Counted from the first letter of the stretch, positions 1 to 9,819 are shown. The stretch: DNA of 64,000 nt from DAIOXA01 sp050949165 (GCA_050949165.1 JBMNFF010000003.1:1-64000); one strand, 5' to 3'. The notes: generated by a model not told the origin, from the sequence alone. Numbers and translations: made by a program.

Positions 1-1446
1 CTCAGAACCAATTACTTTTTCCAAATCAAACTTGGTCAAATCCGCTTTTAAATTTTTATTGCGTTTGATAATGCTGGACAATATTTCTTCAATTTGCTGC
101 GATACCCATTTACTGGCCTCATCTGGGGGAAGCCCCTGTCTCCGCCCTTCCTCAACAAGTTCCTCAATTCGAGTATAAATCTCATCAGGCACCGAGTAGA
201 AATTATCCTTAAAATAATGGGCTTTTTGCTCCCCGTTATTGGGATAAAAGACCTCGTCCCCGGGCAAGAACTCCGCCAATTCTTGGCGATTATTACTGCC
301 TAAAAGACCACGGCGGGAACTCGATGAAAGTTCATTCAGAGAAACCTCAATTTCATCAGCTGAATGGGAACCAAAGTGATTTAGAAACCCACGAGCGCAT
401 GCCACCTGAATGTCACTTTTGATTTGACCTACATTGCCTGGCATATCTCCAGACATCAGGGCCCTGAGGACATCCCTGCGCACCATAAGCTTTTTCCCAA
501 CCCTGGTAGCCTCCTGGCGAAAAAAATGAAGAATAATCTCCAGCCTTTCGGCCAGGGGGCGGCTGCGCAAAGGCGGCATTTCTATGACCATGGGAATCCT
601 GCGCCGGAAGGGTACCAGCAAGCTGGATTCAGGATCTTCTGTGGTAGCGGCGATGAGCATAAGATTTGCCTTGCGCTGGTAATCGGACTCTCCCAAGCGC
701 CGGTAGCTGCCCTTATCGATGATGGAATAGAGGATTTCCTGGCCTTCCGGGGGCAGGCGATGAATCTCATCCAGGAACAAGAAACCGCCATTGGCCTTTT
801 CAACCAAGCCCTCCTTATCCTCATTGGCGCCGGTATAGGCGCCCCGAATGTGCCCAAAGAGCTGCGAGATCAAGAGTTGCGGGTTCTCGGCATAATCGGC
901 ACAGTTGAAGACTATAAACGGTGTGGATTCGGTGCGTTGTCCGGATTCCAGAGAATACCTGTACATGGCCTCCGCCAGCTCGCTTTTCCCTGTGCCGCTT
1001 TCACCAAGGATCAGAGTGTGCAACCCATTTGGAGGATAAATCACTGCTGCCTTGGCCTGCTGGATTTGCGTGCGCAAACTGCCATCCCAGCCAATTAGAT
1101 TTGAAAAGGCCTCAGGTTCCGAAAGGGATGCCATCCCGGACTCGCTATCGTTCTCCGCCAATTCCCTGAGCAATTGCCCCGCAACATAGCGGGAGACCTC
1201 ATAACCCAAAGCTTGAAGCCGATCGGTCAGGGCCCGGGCAGAAATGTCCGGCTCCTTACTGAGAATATCGGCTGCGTCGGCAGTCAGCATCTCCCGCCGG
1301 CGCTCCCGGGAATCGGGGATACCCAGCTGATTGCGAAGCAGGGTAATCTCTTCCCGGCGAACTCCTAATTTTTCAGCCAGCTGCTGGTCAGTGAGAGGAC
1401 TGCGCTTATCCTCTTGGGCTAATAATTGTCTCAGCTTCCTATCCAT
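1..1446 (-). CDS. LevR-type sigma-54-dependent transcriptional activator (3' end cut by window edge)
   Basis: The 482 visible codons encode an N-terminal helix-turn-helix (residues about 1-45, LTDQQLAEKLGVRREEI), a linker, and a AAA+ sigma-54 activator domain (about 115-370). That domain has Walker A GESGTGKS, the sigma-54 contact loop in the variant form GAYTGA, and Walker B FLFLDEIHRLPPEGQE; the last is typical of LevR rather than NtrC proteins. In LevR relatives, PTS regulation domains follow; the visible tail stops before they could be confirmed. Such proteins activate sugar PTS operons from -24/-12 promoters. The ATG at 1446 has AGGTGAG about 8 bases upstream. The target operon should lie beyond the left edge. 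The fold call is secure; the regulated sugar is unknown. Confidence 0.85.
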   Translation of the reverse strand, partial: MDRKLRQLLAQEDKRSPLTDQQLAEKLGVRREEITLLRNQLGIPDSRERRREMLTADAADILSKEPDISARALTDRLQALGYEVSRYVAGQLLRELAENDSESGMASLSEPEAFSNLIGWDGSLRTQIQQAKAAVIYPPNGLHTLILGESGTGKSELAEAMYRYSLESGQRTESTPFIVFNCADYAENPQLLISQLFGHIRGAYTGANEDKEGLVEKANGGFLFLDEIHRLPPEGQEILYSIIDKGSYRRLGESDYQRKANLMLIAATTEDPESSLLVPFRRRIPMVIEMPPLRSRPLAERLEIILHFFRQEATRVGKKLMVRRDVLRALMSGDMPGNVGQIKSDIQVACARGFLNHFGSHSADEIEVSLNELSSSSRRGLLGSNNRQELAEFLPGDEVFYPNNGEQKAHYFKDNFYSVPDEIYTRIEELVEEGRRQGLPPDEASKWVSQQIEEILSSIIKRNKNLKADLTKFDLEKVIGSE

Positions 1447-1477
1447 GAGTTCAGCTCACCTACTCGCCCTTTTCTTA

Positions 1478-1493
1478 TGCAAGACTCATGCCA
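1478..1493 (-). promoter_or_regulatory. Candidate sigma-54 (-24/-12) promoter of the LevR-type gene
   Basis: The minus strand reads TGGCATGAGTCTTGCA. This matches the TGGCAY-N5-TTGCA consensus, with the invariant GG and GC separated by exactly 10 bases. It lies 32-47 bases upstream of the activator's ATG, so transcription would start about 20 bases before the ribosome site. This is a sequence match only. Confidence 0.6.
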
Positions 1494-1598
1494 TGCCATC
1501 GAAAAATTATCCCCCCTTGATTATTAATGGGACAGCACTGTATTTAAACATTTTCTGCACCCTTCGCACATTTCCTGCCAACAATTCATGCCGCCTAA

Positions 1599-1622
1599 CA
1601 AAAAAGCGGGACTATGTCCCGC
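1599..1622 (-). terminator. Intrinsic terminator after the DUF6429-like gene
   Basis: On the minus strand AGCGGGAC-ATA-GTCCCGCT is followed at once by six T. The stop codon TAG of the upstream gene falls in the loop, so gene and terminator overlap. Confidence 0.8.
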
Positions 1623-1884
1623 TGGCGGTATTGGGTAGCAAATTTGCCGCATCACCCAAGTATTTCCTCATTAATTTTTGCGCCTTGGCCTCGCCTTCAT
1701 CGGTCAGGAAAACGGATCTGGACTTGTTGCTGCCGACGATCAGACCGTCTTCCTCCAGCTGGCTGAGGACCGCAAAACTGTAGTCCTTCATGCTTCGCTT
1801 GTGGACGCCCAAAAGAGGCACTTCCTCATCCCACGCTGTCAGGTACAACAGAAGCAGGGTGAGTTCTTCAATTTGTCTATTCAG
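1612..1884 (-). CDS. DUF6429-like small protein
   Basis: About 90 residues, with a leucine-rich N-terminal helix followed by LYLTAWDEE, then KDYSFAVLSQLEEDGLI and SVFLTDEGEAKAQKLM. This pattern resembles DUF6429 proteins and looks like a small winged-helix fold. No ATG or GTG is available. A TTG at 1848 would cut off the conserved N-terminal helix. A CTG at 1884 restores it and has AAGGGGGAG six bases upstream, so CTG is preferred. The gene stands alone between the LevR-type gene and a GyrI-like gene and has its own terminator. Function is unknown. Confidence 0.6.
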   Translation of the reverse strand: MNRQIEELTLLLLYLTAWDEEVPLLGVHKRSMKDYSFAVLSQLEEDGLIVGSNKSRSVFLTDEGEAKAQKLMRKYLGDAANLLPNTASGT

Positions 1885-1972
1885 TTGGAACTCCCCCTTC
1901 CCATCTTCTTGCTGTATATTTCGCCGCAGGGGAGTTCTTTTCCTGCAAGTAATTTAATTAACGTGCGCCGGT

Positions 1973-2608
1973 TTATCTTTCCTTGATGGGATGGCGAATG
2001 ATGGTCTTAAGCTTAGCCGGATCACTTTTGCGGGGATCGCTGAGGTATATTTCATGATGATGCCTGGTCTCGCTGATGTCCACTATGTACCCTTGGGAGC
2101 TTGCATATTCATGCATCAGTTGGACCGTAGCCGGCTCATCCTCATAAGGTCCTATGTGCAGGCACTGGACACACAGGCCCTCGTCATAGGTCATGTACTT
2201 GACTTTGGAGAAATCTTGTTTCTTCTTCCTGGTAGCCTCTCCGACAGCCCAGGCAAAGTCCTCTTTGCTAACAAAATCGGGGAGGCGGATGGCGGAGATC
2301 CACTGGAACTGGTCCCTCCTGCTGTAATCCACACCTTTTATCCCATCCATCCACCAGAACCCTTCCAGAGGGGGCACGACATATTCAAAGAAACCCTTTA
2401 TCTTATAGTCGCTCTTATGGCTCATCTTAATGGTATAGGCAATTGCGTAAAGCAGATTTACCGCCTTGGCATATTCCCCTTCTTCCTCATTGGGATCCCC
2501 CTTGCCCCTGACGGCAATAAAATTTATAGGCGGGATCAGAATGATACCGGGTTTTTTGCCGGGAGAGTAGAGCTCCTTGAATTCCTTTTTGAAATCAAAG
2601 GCCATCAT
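1973..2608 (-). CDS. GyrI-like small-molecule-binding domain protein
   Basis: 211 residues. The protein matches GyrI-like single-domain proteins (the YdeE/Lin2189-like branch): an N-terminal FDFKKEFKELYSP, then IPPINFIAVRGKGDPNEEEGEY, an aromatic central part (GFFEYVVPPLEGFWWMDG) and a C-terminal RHHHEIYLSDPRK. These proteins share the ligand-binding fold of BmrR and SbmC; the ligand here is unknown. There is no DNA-binding domain. The double ATG at 2608/2605 is preceded by GAAGGGG. A longer reading frame would overlap gatB and has no ribosome site. It follows gatB by 32 bases and could be co-transcribed with gatCAB. Confidence 0.75.
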   Translation of the reverse strand: MMAFDFKKEFKELYSPGKKPGIILIPPINFIAVRGKGDPNEEEGEYAKAVNLLYAIAYTIKMSHKSDYKIKGFFEYVVPPLEGFWWMDGIKGVDYSRRDQFQWISAIRLPDFVSKEDFAWAVGEATRKKKQDFSKVKYMTYDEGLCVQCLHIGPYEDEPATVQLMHEYASSQGYIVDISETRHHHEIYLSDPRKSDPAKLKTIIRHPIKER

Positions 2609-2640
2609 AAGCACCCCTTCATTTTTTTTCGATAAGCTAC

Positions 2641-4062
2641 TCAAGTCTCCTCGGATTGAGGGAGGTGGTCATCGGTCATGGCCTTCAGCACCAGCTCCCG
2701 AAGAACTCGGGGATTGGCCTTGCCCTGGCTCAGCTTCATGGCCTGACCCAGCAAAAACTTCAGGGCCCGCTCCTTGCCGGCCCGGTAGTCCCTGACAGCA
2801 TCGGGATTTGCAGCCACCGCCTGACTTGCCAGCTCCGCCAGTTCCTCCCGGCCACTGATCTGGGCCAGCCCCAGGCTCCGGACAATCTGGTCTGGATCCC
2901 CGCCTCTGGCAAACATGATTGCCAGCACCTCCTTGGCGCTGGTCCCGCTGATGGCCCCCCGCTCGGCTAAATTTACCAGGCGAGCCAGCTCATTGGGAGT
3001 GAAGGGTACTTGGTCAAGACCGGTCCCCTTCAACAGCCGCGCCACTTCCCCCAGCAGCCAGTTGGCCGCCGGACGGGGCTCGGCCCCGGCCGTCACCGTC
3101 GCTTCAAACCAATCGGCCAGGTCCCTGCTCCTGATTAAGATATCGGCATCGGCCTCGGGTAGTGCATAGTCCCTGACGAACCGAGCCTTCCTCGCCAAGG
3201 GCAGCTCCGGCAAGTTGGCAGCCCTCTCAATCGCCGCTTCATCCAGGACCAGGTGCGGCAGGTCCGGTTCAGGCAGGTAGCGATAGCCGGCGGCCTGCTC
3301 TTTGCTACGCATGGGAATTGTCCGGTTGGCAGCCTCATCCCAGCGCAGGGTCTGGGCCGTGACAACTCCCCCCTGTTCCAGGAGCTCGCTTTGGCGCCGG
3401 GCTTCATAATCCAGAGCCCTTTCCAGGGCCCGGAAAGAGTTGAGGTTTTTGATCTCCGTCGGGGCGCCGGTGCTACCCGGTCCCCGCAAAGAAATATTTG
3501 CGTCGCAGCGCAGGCTGCCCTCCTCCATCTTGCAATCGGAAATCCCGGCATACTCCATAATCAGCTTCAGGGCCTCCAGAAACTCCCTGGCCTGGGCGGG
3601 CGTTTTGATACAGGGCTCGGTCACAATCTCGGCCAGGGGAACCCCGCTGCGATTATAGTCCACCAGGGTATGTTCTTGGGTGTGGATGGACTTGCCCGCA
3701 TCTTCTTCGATATGGAGCCTGGCGATGGCAATCTGGGCGCCACCGATATCCACGCTGCCCTTCTCGGCCAGGGGCCGGGCCTGGGTGATTTGGTAGCCCT
3801 TGGGCAGGTCGGGGTAGAAATAGTGCTTGCGGGCAAAGGTGCTGACCCGATTAATGCGGCAATTGAGGGCCCGGGCAGCCTTAAGGGCTTGCTCCACCGC
3901 CTCACCGTTCAGGACCGGCAGGGCGCCGGGCAGCCCCAGGCAGATGGGGCAGACCTGAGAATTGGGCGGCGCTCCGAACCGGGTTGAACACCGGCAGAAC
4001 AGCTTGGTCTGGGTCTGGAGCTCCACGTGGACCTCCAGACCTATCACAATATCGTATTTCAT
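2641..4062 (-). CDS. gatB: Asp/Glu-tRNA amidotransferase subunit B
   Basis: 473 residues, the normal length for GatB. GatCAB converts Glu-tRNA(Gln), and often Asp-tRNA(Asn), to the amidated form in the cytoplasm; subunit B carries the kinase site and binds tRNA. The N-terminus GLEVHVELQTQTKLFC is followed by the zinc-site cysteines CRC...CPIC. A helical and YqeY-like C-terminal part is present (FLLGQAMKLSQGKANPRVL). It starts one base after the gatA stop, so translation is probably coupled in a gatC-gatA-gatB operon. Confidence 0.97.
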   Translation of the reverse strand: MKYDIVIGLEVHVELQTQTKLFCRCSTRFGAPPNSQVCPICLGLPGALPVLNGEAVEQALKAARALNCRINRVSTFARKHYFYPDLPKGYQITQARPLAEKGSVDIGGAQIAIARLHIEEDAGKSIHTQEHTLVDYNRSGVPLAEIVTEPCIKTPAQAREFLEALKLIMEYAGISDCKMEEGSLRCDANISLRGPGSTGAPTEIKNLNSFRALERALDYEARRQSELLEQGGVVTAQTLRWDEAANRTIPMRSKEQAAGYRYLPEPDLPHLVLDEAAIERAANLPELPLARKARFVRDYALPEADADILIRSRDLADWFEATVTAGAEPRPAANWLLGEVARLLKGTGLDQVPFTPNELARLVNLAERGAISGTSAKEVLAIMFARGGDPDQIVRSLGLAQISGREELAELASQAVAANPDAVRDYRAGKERALKFLLGQAMKLSQGKANPRVLRELVLKAMTDDHLPQSEET

Positions 4063-5505
4063 CTAATTCACCCCCTGGGGGCGGCGCAAATGCCAATCAG
4101 TTATAGTTTGCCATGTATGCCCCACCCGGAGGAGCAAATCTTCCCGGAACCGGGGGGCCATGAGCTGCATGCCGATGGGCAGACCCTTGCTCAGACCGCA
4201 AGGCAATGATACCGCCGGCAACCCGGCCAAATTGGCGGGAATGGTAAAGATGTCATTATAGTATGAGGCCAGAGAATCCTGATCCTCCTCCAGGGCAAAG
4301 GCGGTGGTGGGAGAGGTGGGCAGGAGCAGGACATCGCACTCCTGAAAGAGACCGCTGAGATGCCGGGCGATCAGTAGACCGAGCCGGCGCCCCCGCTCAT
4401 AGCATTCACTGCATTCCTCCTGGGCCAGGGAAAAAGTTCCCAGCATCAGGCGCCGGCGCACCGTCGTGCCAAATACCCGGCTGGAGGTGTACATCTCTTC
4501 CAGGGTCTGTCCTTCTCCCCGATACCCGTATTTTACGCCGTCAAACCGAGCCAGGTTGGAGGCCGCTTCTGCTGCGGCAATGAGCATGTAAGCCGTCAGC
4601 ACTTCGCCTTGATAGGGCATGGAAACCCATTTAATTTGAGCGCCGGCTTTCTCCAATTCCCCGGCGGCCCTTTCAACGGCGCCGGCGACCTCCCCGTCGC
4701 AATTGGCAAAGTTCTCCCGGGGCAGGCCCAGGCGCAGCCCCCGCACATCCGTCACCAGAGAGGCGGAGAAATCCGGGACCTCCCGGGCAGCCGAGGTGGC
4801 ATCAGCAGGGTCGTGACCACAAATGGCCTGAAGCACCAGGGCACAATCGGCTATGGAACGGGCAATGGGTCCGATCTGGTCCAGGGAAGAGGCGAAGGCC
4901 ACCAAACCCCGGCGGGAGACCAGGCCATAGGTGGGCTTAAAACCGGTAACCCCGCAAAAGGCGGCGGGTTGGCGAATGGAGCCGCCGGTATCGGAACCCA
5001 GGCTAAAGGGAGCACAGCCTGCAGCCACCAGAGCAGCAGAGCCGCCGCTGGACCCGCCGGGAACGAACCGCAAATCCCAAGGATTGCGGACGGGGCCGAA
5101 GGCCGATGTCTTGTTGGCGCTGCCCATGGCAAACTCATCCAAACTTACCTTGCCCAACAGGGGACTGGAAGCCAGCCTTTCCACCACGGCGGCGTCAAAG
5201 GGAGATTTATAGCCCTCCAACACCCGGGAGGCACAGGTGGTGGGCACTCCCCGGGTGACGATATTATCCTTGACGGCCACGGGAATCCCTGCCAGGGGGC
5301 CCGACTCTCCCTTGGCCAGCTGTTCGTCCACCTGGCGGGCCTTTGCCAGGGCCAGATCTTCGGTTATGGCGATGTAGCCGTTTATGTCCCCTTGGTATTT
5401 TTTGCTGCGTTCCAGATAGTACTGAGTCAGCTCGACGCTGCTCAGGGCCTTGGTCTGCAAGAGCTTCTTCAGCTCCGCCAAGGAGAGGGTCATCAGCTCA
5501 GTCAT
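4063..5505 (-). CDS. gatA: Asp/Glu-tRNA amidotransferase subunit A
   Basis: 480 residues of the amidase-signature family. The catalytic lysine is in PVAVKDNIVTRG, and the serine pair lies in GGSSGGSAALVA and SDTGGSIRQPAAFCGVTGFK. The protein hydrolyses glutamine and passes ammonia to GatB. Its start overlaps the gatC stop by eight bases, which supports translational coupling. No unusual feature was seen. Confidence 0.97.
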   Translation of the reverse strand: MTELMTLSLAELKKLLQTKALSSVELTQYYLERSKKYQGDINGYIAITEDLALAKARQVDEQLAKGESGPLAGIPVAVKDNIVTRGVPTTCASRVLEGYKSPFDAAVVERLASSPLLGKVSLDEFAMGSANKTSAFGPVRNPWDLRFVPGGSSGGSAALVAAGCAPFSLGSDTGGSIRQPAAFCGVTGFKPTYGLVSRRGLVAFASSLDQIGPIARSIADCALVLQAICGHDPADATSAAREVPDFSASLVTDVRGLRLGLPRENFANCDGEVAGAVERAAGELEKAGAQIKWVSMPYQGEVLTAYMLIAAAEAASNLARFDGVKYGYRGEGQTLEEMYTSSRVFGTTVRRRLMLGTFSLAQEECSECYERGRRLGLLIARHLSGLFQECDVLLLPTSPTTAFALEEDQDSLASYYNDIFTIPANLAGLPAVSLPCGLSKGLPIGMQLMAPRFREDLLLRVGHTWQTITDWHLRRPQGVN

Positions 5506-5785
5506 GGCCCATCACCCGGGGAACCCTGATAAATCCCTGCTCTGCGTCGGGAGCCAGGGCCAAGACCTCTTCTTGCCTCAGCCCCTGCCCAGGCCCGGAA
5601 AAATGCAGGAACCCCTCAACGGCGTCGAGGGTAACGGCCTCGGTATCTTCTGGCACCGGCGGGACCATGGCCACATGAGCCAAGAACTCCTGGAGATGTC
5701 GACGCAGCTGGGGAACTTCCTCATCGCTGAGACTCAATTTGGCCATGGCCGCCGTTCTCTTAACCTGTTCACCGGTAATTTGCAT
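5498..5785 (-). CDS. gatC: Asp/Glu-tRNA amidotransferase subunit C
   Basis: 95 residues, matching the small GatC subunit that clamps A and B together. It has the typical VKRTAAMAKLSLSDEE near the N-terminus and a C-terminal RVPRVMGHD. The ATG at 5785 is chosen because GGAGG lies eight bases upstream; a TTG 15 bases earlier would place that site inside the gene. It is first in the gatCAB operon, just downstream of a good -10 box. Confidence 0.93.
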   Translation of the reverse strand: MQITGEQVKRTAAMAKLSLSDEEVPQLRRHLQEFLAHVAMVPPVPEDTEAVTLDAVEGFLHFSGPGQGLRQEEVLALAPDAEQGFIRVPRVMGHD

Positions 5786-5808
5786 TTGATCAGCCTCCAA
5801 ACAGGGAT

Positions 5809-5814
5809 ATTATA
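5809..5814 (-). promoter_or_regulatory. -10 box of the gatCAB promoter
   Basis: The minus strand carries TATAAT 24 bases upstream of the gatC start. No good -35 hexamer is found at 16-18 bases; the region there is T-rich. The call rests on the -10 match and position. Confidence 0.45.
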
Positions 5815-5860
5815 CCATTTGGGAAAGAAAAAATCTTTTGGGGAATCTTGTGCCAAGCCG

Positions 5861-5889
5861 TTGCCAATACAGAGGGTTGGTGCTAAAAT
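5861..5889 (+). promoter_or_regulatory. Promoter of the FMN riboswitch-ribU unit
   Basis: TTGCCA and TAAAAT are separated by exactly 17 bases and end about 22 bases before the first base of the riboswitch. This is a good vegetative-type promoter, divergent from gatCAB. Confidence 0.65.
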
Positions 5890-5910
5890 TAACATGAACT
5901 GAACACGAAG

Positions 5911-6025
5911 GTTACCTTCAGGGCGGGGTGAAATTCCCCACCGGCGGTAGAGCCCGCGAGCCCCTCAGGGGTTGACTTGGTGAAATTCCAAGGCCGACAG
6001 TTAAAGTCTGGATGGGAGAAGGGAC
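5911..6025 (+). ncRNA. FMN riboswitch (RFN element)
   Basis: The conserved RFN core is present: TTCAGGGCGGGGTGAAATTC, then CCCACCGGCGGTAGAGCCC, a variable hairpin, TTGGTGAAATTCCAAGGCCGA and CAGTTAAAGTCTGGATGGGA, closed by a GAAGG stem. It lies directly upstream of a riboflavin transporter, the classic context. FMN binding is expected to favour the downstream terminator hairpin. Confidence 0.96.
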
Positions 6026-6054
6026 TTTTTGCAAGCCTCTTTGGCTTGCCCCTC

Positions 6055-6087
6055 CTCCTGAAGATTTCCTTCAGGATCTTTTATTTT
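6055..6087 (+). terminator. Riboswitch-controlled terminator before ribU
   Basis: CCTGAAG-ATTTC-CTTCAGG is followed by ATCTTTTATTTT. The AGGAGG ribosome site of ribU begins immediately after the T-run. A second small hairpin (GCAAGCC/GGCTTGC at about 6030-6049) lies between aptamer and terminator. Transcriptional control is the likely mechanism. Confidence 0.75.
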
Positions 6088-6101
6088 AGGAGGTTTATCT
6101 G

Positions 6102-6713
6102 ATGGAGAAGAGATTGTTTGCCACCACCGACATAGTCAAGATTGGCCTGCTGGCCGCCCTGTCCTACGCGCTCATGTACTTGGATGAGGTATTCCTGCCC
6201 CTCACCACATTGATTTTTCCCTCATTCCTCAAACTGGACTTTGCCGATGTCCCAGCCTTGGTCGGCGGCTTTGCCATGGGGCCCCTGGGCGGAATCCTGG
6301 TATCCCTGATCCGCAATGTAATCTACTTCCTGACCAAGGGTTCCACTGCCGGCGTCGGCACCGCTGCCAATTTTCTCACTGCGGTCGCCCTGGTGACGCC
6401 CGCCGCCCTCATTTACAAGAAGCTCCACACCAGAAAAGGGGCTTTGATTGGCATGCTGGTGGGGACAGTTTCCATGACCCTGGTCATGGCTGTCACCAAT
6501 TTTTATATTTTCATCCCCCTCTTTGCCAAGGTAATGGGTTATCCCCTGGACGCAGTGGTGCAAGCAGGGGCAAAGCTCAACCCCCTGATTGTCGACCTGC
6601 GAACCTTTGTCATCTATGCCACAGCGCCCTTCAACCTCTTGAAGGGAATCCTGGTCTCCCTGGTAACCTTTTTGCTCTACAAGCATATATCCCGATTGTT
6701 CAAGCAGTTCTAA
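6102..6713 (+). CDS. ribU: Riboflavin ECF transporter, substrate-binding S component
   Basis: 203 residues with about six hydrophobic segments and the RibU signature LKLDFADVPALVGGFAMGPL near residues 44-65. RibU binds riboflavin in the membrane and works with a shared energising module (EcfA/A'/T), which is not in this window. The FMN riboswitch upstream independently supports the substrate. AGGAGG lies eight bases before the ATG. The gene is single and ends in its own terminator. Confidence 0.95.
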   Translation: MEKRLFATTDIVKIGLLAALSYALMYLDEVFLPLTTLIFPSFLKLDFADVPALVGGFAMGPLGGILVSLIRNVIYFLTKGSTAGVGTAANFLTAVALVTPAALIYKKLHTRKGALIGMLVGTVSMTLVMAVTNFYIFIPLFAKVMGYPLDAVVQAGAKLNPLIVDLRTFVIYATAPFNLLKGILVSLVTFLLYKHISRLFKQF

Positions 6714-6732
6714 GCATCTGCCTATAAATACA

Positions 6733-6766
6733 AGGACCGTCCCGGCACTGGAGACGGTCCTTATTT
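6733..6766 (+). terminator. Terminator between convergent ribU and 6761 gene
   Basis: GGACCGTC...GACGGTCC is followed by TTATTT. The hairpin lies across the convergent 3' ends and may act on both strands. Confidence 0.7.
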
Positions 6767-7609
6767 GCAGCCTGCCACAAGAAGACAGAGTCCCGAAAGC
6801 AGGAGCATAGCCAAAAAATAACTGGCCGCCAATATGCCCAGGGTAGCCGGGAGCAGGCAAAAGAGGGGCAAGGACAAGCGGACCCGGAATACCAGGGCAG
6901 CCGTCACCAGGCCGGTGAACACCGCCAACCCTCCTCCAGCCCAGAGCTTTACAGCCCAACTGAAGGAGGCACATCTTCCCTTGGCATTTACAAAGCCCAA
7001 AGCGCCGTAGAAAATAAACGCCAAAGCGTTGAAGAGCAACCAGGATATTAGATTCTTGCCCCGGAATTCTTCGGGCAATTGGGGGCAATCCCCGGCGGGG
7101 GCAAGGGGCTCCAGGATTGAATTCCCGCCGGCGCCCAGCTCGGCCTCTCCCACCAGGACAACCCAGTCATCACCCAGTTGGGGGTGAAAGGGATGCCACA
7201 CCCCCGCCACCGGCACGGTATATGTGCCCCCTGGCAAATCCAGCAGGATGACATCCCCCAGGCGCAAGTCCTTTTCCAGCCAGAATCCGTGGGAGGCCAG
7301 GGCAAAGGCGGGCTGCTCTGCCGCCTTGGCATCAAAGAGCCAGAGACGGCTGGCCGGCAGGCCTGCCTCCTGCAGCTCTTCCCAGCCGCCGGCATGGATT
7401 ACCCTGCTTTCCGGTTTGCCGGCGAGCTTTCCCAAGACCAGGATCTCTTCGACTCCGGGCGCCCAGCGGCGCCAATTATAACAGCGGGAATAGGCCGGCA
7501 TAAAGGTGGCAGCAGTGATAATTCCGCTGCCCACTCCTGCCAGCGCCGAAAACAGCAAAACCAGGGCCAGGGAATGGGAGAAACGGGCCAAAATCAACAC
7601 TTCCCTCAC
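6761..7609 (-). CDS. Membrane protein of unknown function with an external domain
   Basis: 282 residues, not recognised. One N-terminal membrane segment (about 8-35, HSLALVLLFSALAGVGSGII) is followed by a soluble part of about 150 residues (about 40-195) and then three or four C-terminal membrane segments (about 200-280). The soluble part, rich in beta-strand-like stretches (RLGDVILLDLPGGTYTVPVAGVW), is probably outside the cell. The topology resembles one half of a MacB/FtsX-type ABC permease, but no ATPase gene is adjacent. It lies downstream of glpK on the same strand with a 39-base gap. Permease-like is inference only. Confidence 0.55.
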   Translation of the reverse strand: MREVLILARFSHSLALVLLFSALAGVGSGIITAATFMPAYSRCYNWRRWAPGVEEILVLGKLAGKPESRVIHAGGWEELQEAGLPASRLWLFDAKAAEQPAFALASHGFWLEKDLRLGDVILLDLPGGTYTVPVAGVWHPFHPQLGDDWVVLVGEAELGAGGNSILEPLAPAGDCPQLPEEFRGKNLISWLLFNALAFIFYGALGFVNAKGRCASFSWAVKLWAGGGLAVFTGLVTAALVFRVRLSLPLFCLLPATLGILAASYFLAMLLLSGLCLLVAGCK

Positions 7610-7648
7610 AAGGTGTTGATTTTAGTATGCCTCCCGCCCCTGCCGATA

Positions 7649-9148
<1,500 letters not shown>

Positions 9149-9161
9149 AATACTCCCTCCC

Positions 9162-9725
9162 TTAAAGATACCAGAGTTCTTCCTTGCTGGTGGAAATCCC
9201 CACCGCCCCCGCCTGCAATGTCGAGATAATATCCTCCTTGGATTCGATCAGGCCCCCGGCAATGACAGGCAAGCGGGTTTCCTTGCAGACCCTCTTTACC
9301 ACCCGGGGGATGATACCTGGCAACAGCTCAATGGCAGTGGGCCGGGTGTGGGACACCGACTTGATGGCCGTCTCCACCGACAGGGAGTCCAGCATGAAAA
9401 CGCGCTGGATTGCCGCCAACCCGATTTCTCCGGCGTGTTTGACAAGATTGACCCGGGTAGTGATGATGCCGTCGGGTCTGATCATCTCCTTGATATACTC
9501 CAGGGCCACCAGGTCCCGGGAAAACCCGTCTACCAAGTCCAGGTGAATATACACGGCCTTGCCCGCCGCCTGCACCTCCCGCACCGCCTGGGGAATGGTG
9601 AGGATGGTCCCCTTGAGGAGAAAGATTATCTCGCTGGGGGATCGGACGGCGGCAGAAAGCCGCGCGAGGTCGCTGACAGCTGCCACCACCGGGCTCTGTT
9701 GAATTCTGGCGTTAAAATCATTCAT
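9162..9725 (-). CDS. glpP: Glycerol-3-phosphate-responsive antiterminator
   Basis: 187 residues. The sequence fits GlpP, an RNA-binding antiterminator with a TIM-barrel-like fold that binds glycerol 3-phosphate. Seen: FLLKGTILTIPQAVREV, YIHLDLVDGFSRD, DGIITTRVNLVKHA, IELLPGIIPRVV and GAVGISTSKEELW. The ATG at 9725 has GGGAG about eight bases upstream; a GTG nine bases earlier is possible. It sits 13 bases upstream of glpK. No glpF or glpD is in view, so its usual leader target is probably elsewhere. Confidence 0.93.
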   Translation of the reverse strand: MNDFNARIQQSPVVAAVSDLARLSAAVRSPSEIIFLLKGTILTIPQAVREVQAAGKAVYIHLDLVDGFSRDLVALEYIKEMIRPDGIITTRVNLVKHAGEIGLAAIQRVFMLDSLSVETAIKSVSHTRPTAIELLPGIIPRVVKRVCKETRLPVIAGGLIESKEDIISTLQAGAVGISTSKEELWYL

Positions 9726-9739
9726 CCCACTCACTCCCA

Positions 9740-9819
9740 GGAAGCATGGGGACGGTTCTTTTGCTTCCTTTGTTTCTTGGCCTTTGGGCAGGAAGCAAAA
9801 GAACCGTCCCCATGCTTCC
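9740..9819. repeat. Perfect 29-bp inverted repeat (REP-like palindrome)
   Basis: Arms 9740-9768 and 9791-9819 are exact reverse complements around a 22-base loop. Each arm begins GGAAGC and ends GCTTCC or the reverse, so each is also self-complementary at its tips. The core GAACCGTCCC recurs at 13378-13387. It lies upstream of glpP, downstream of the YheC/YheD gene. Confidence 0.85.
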
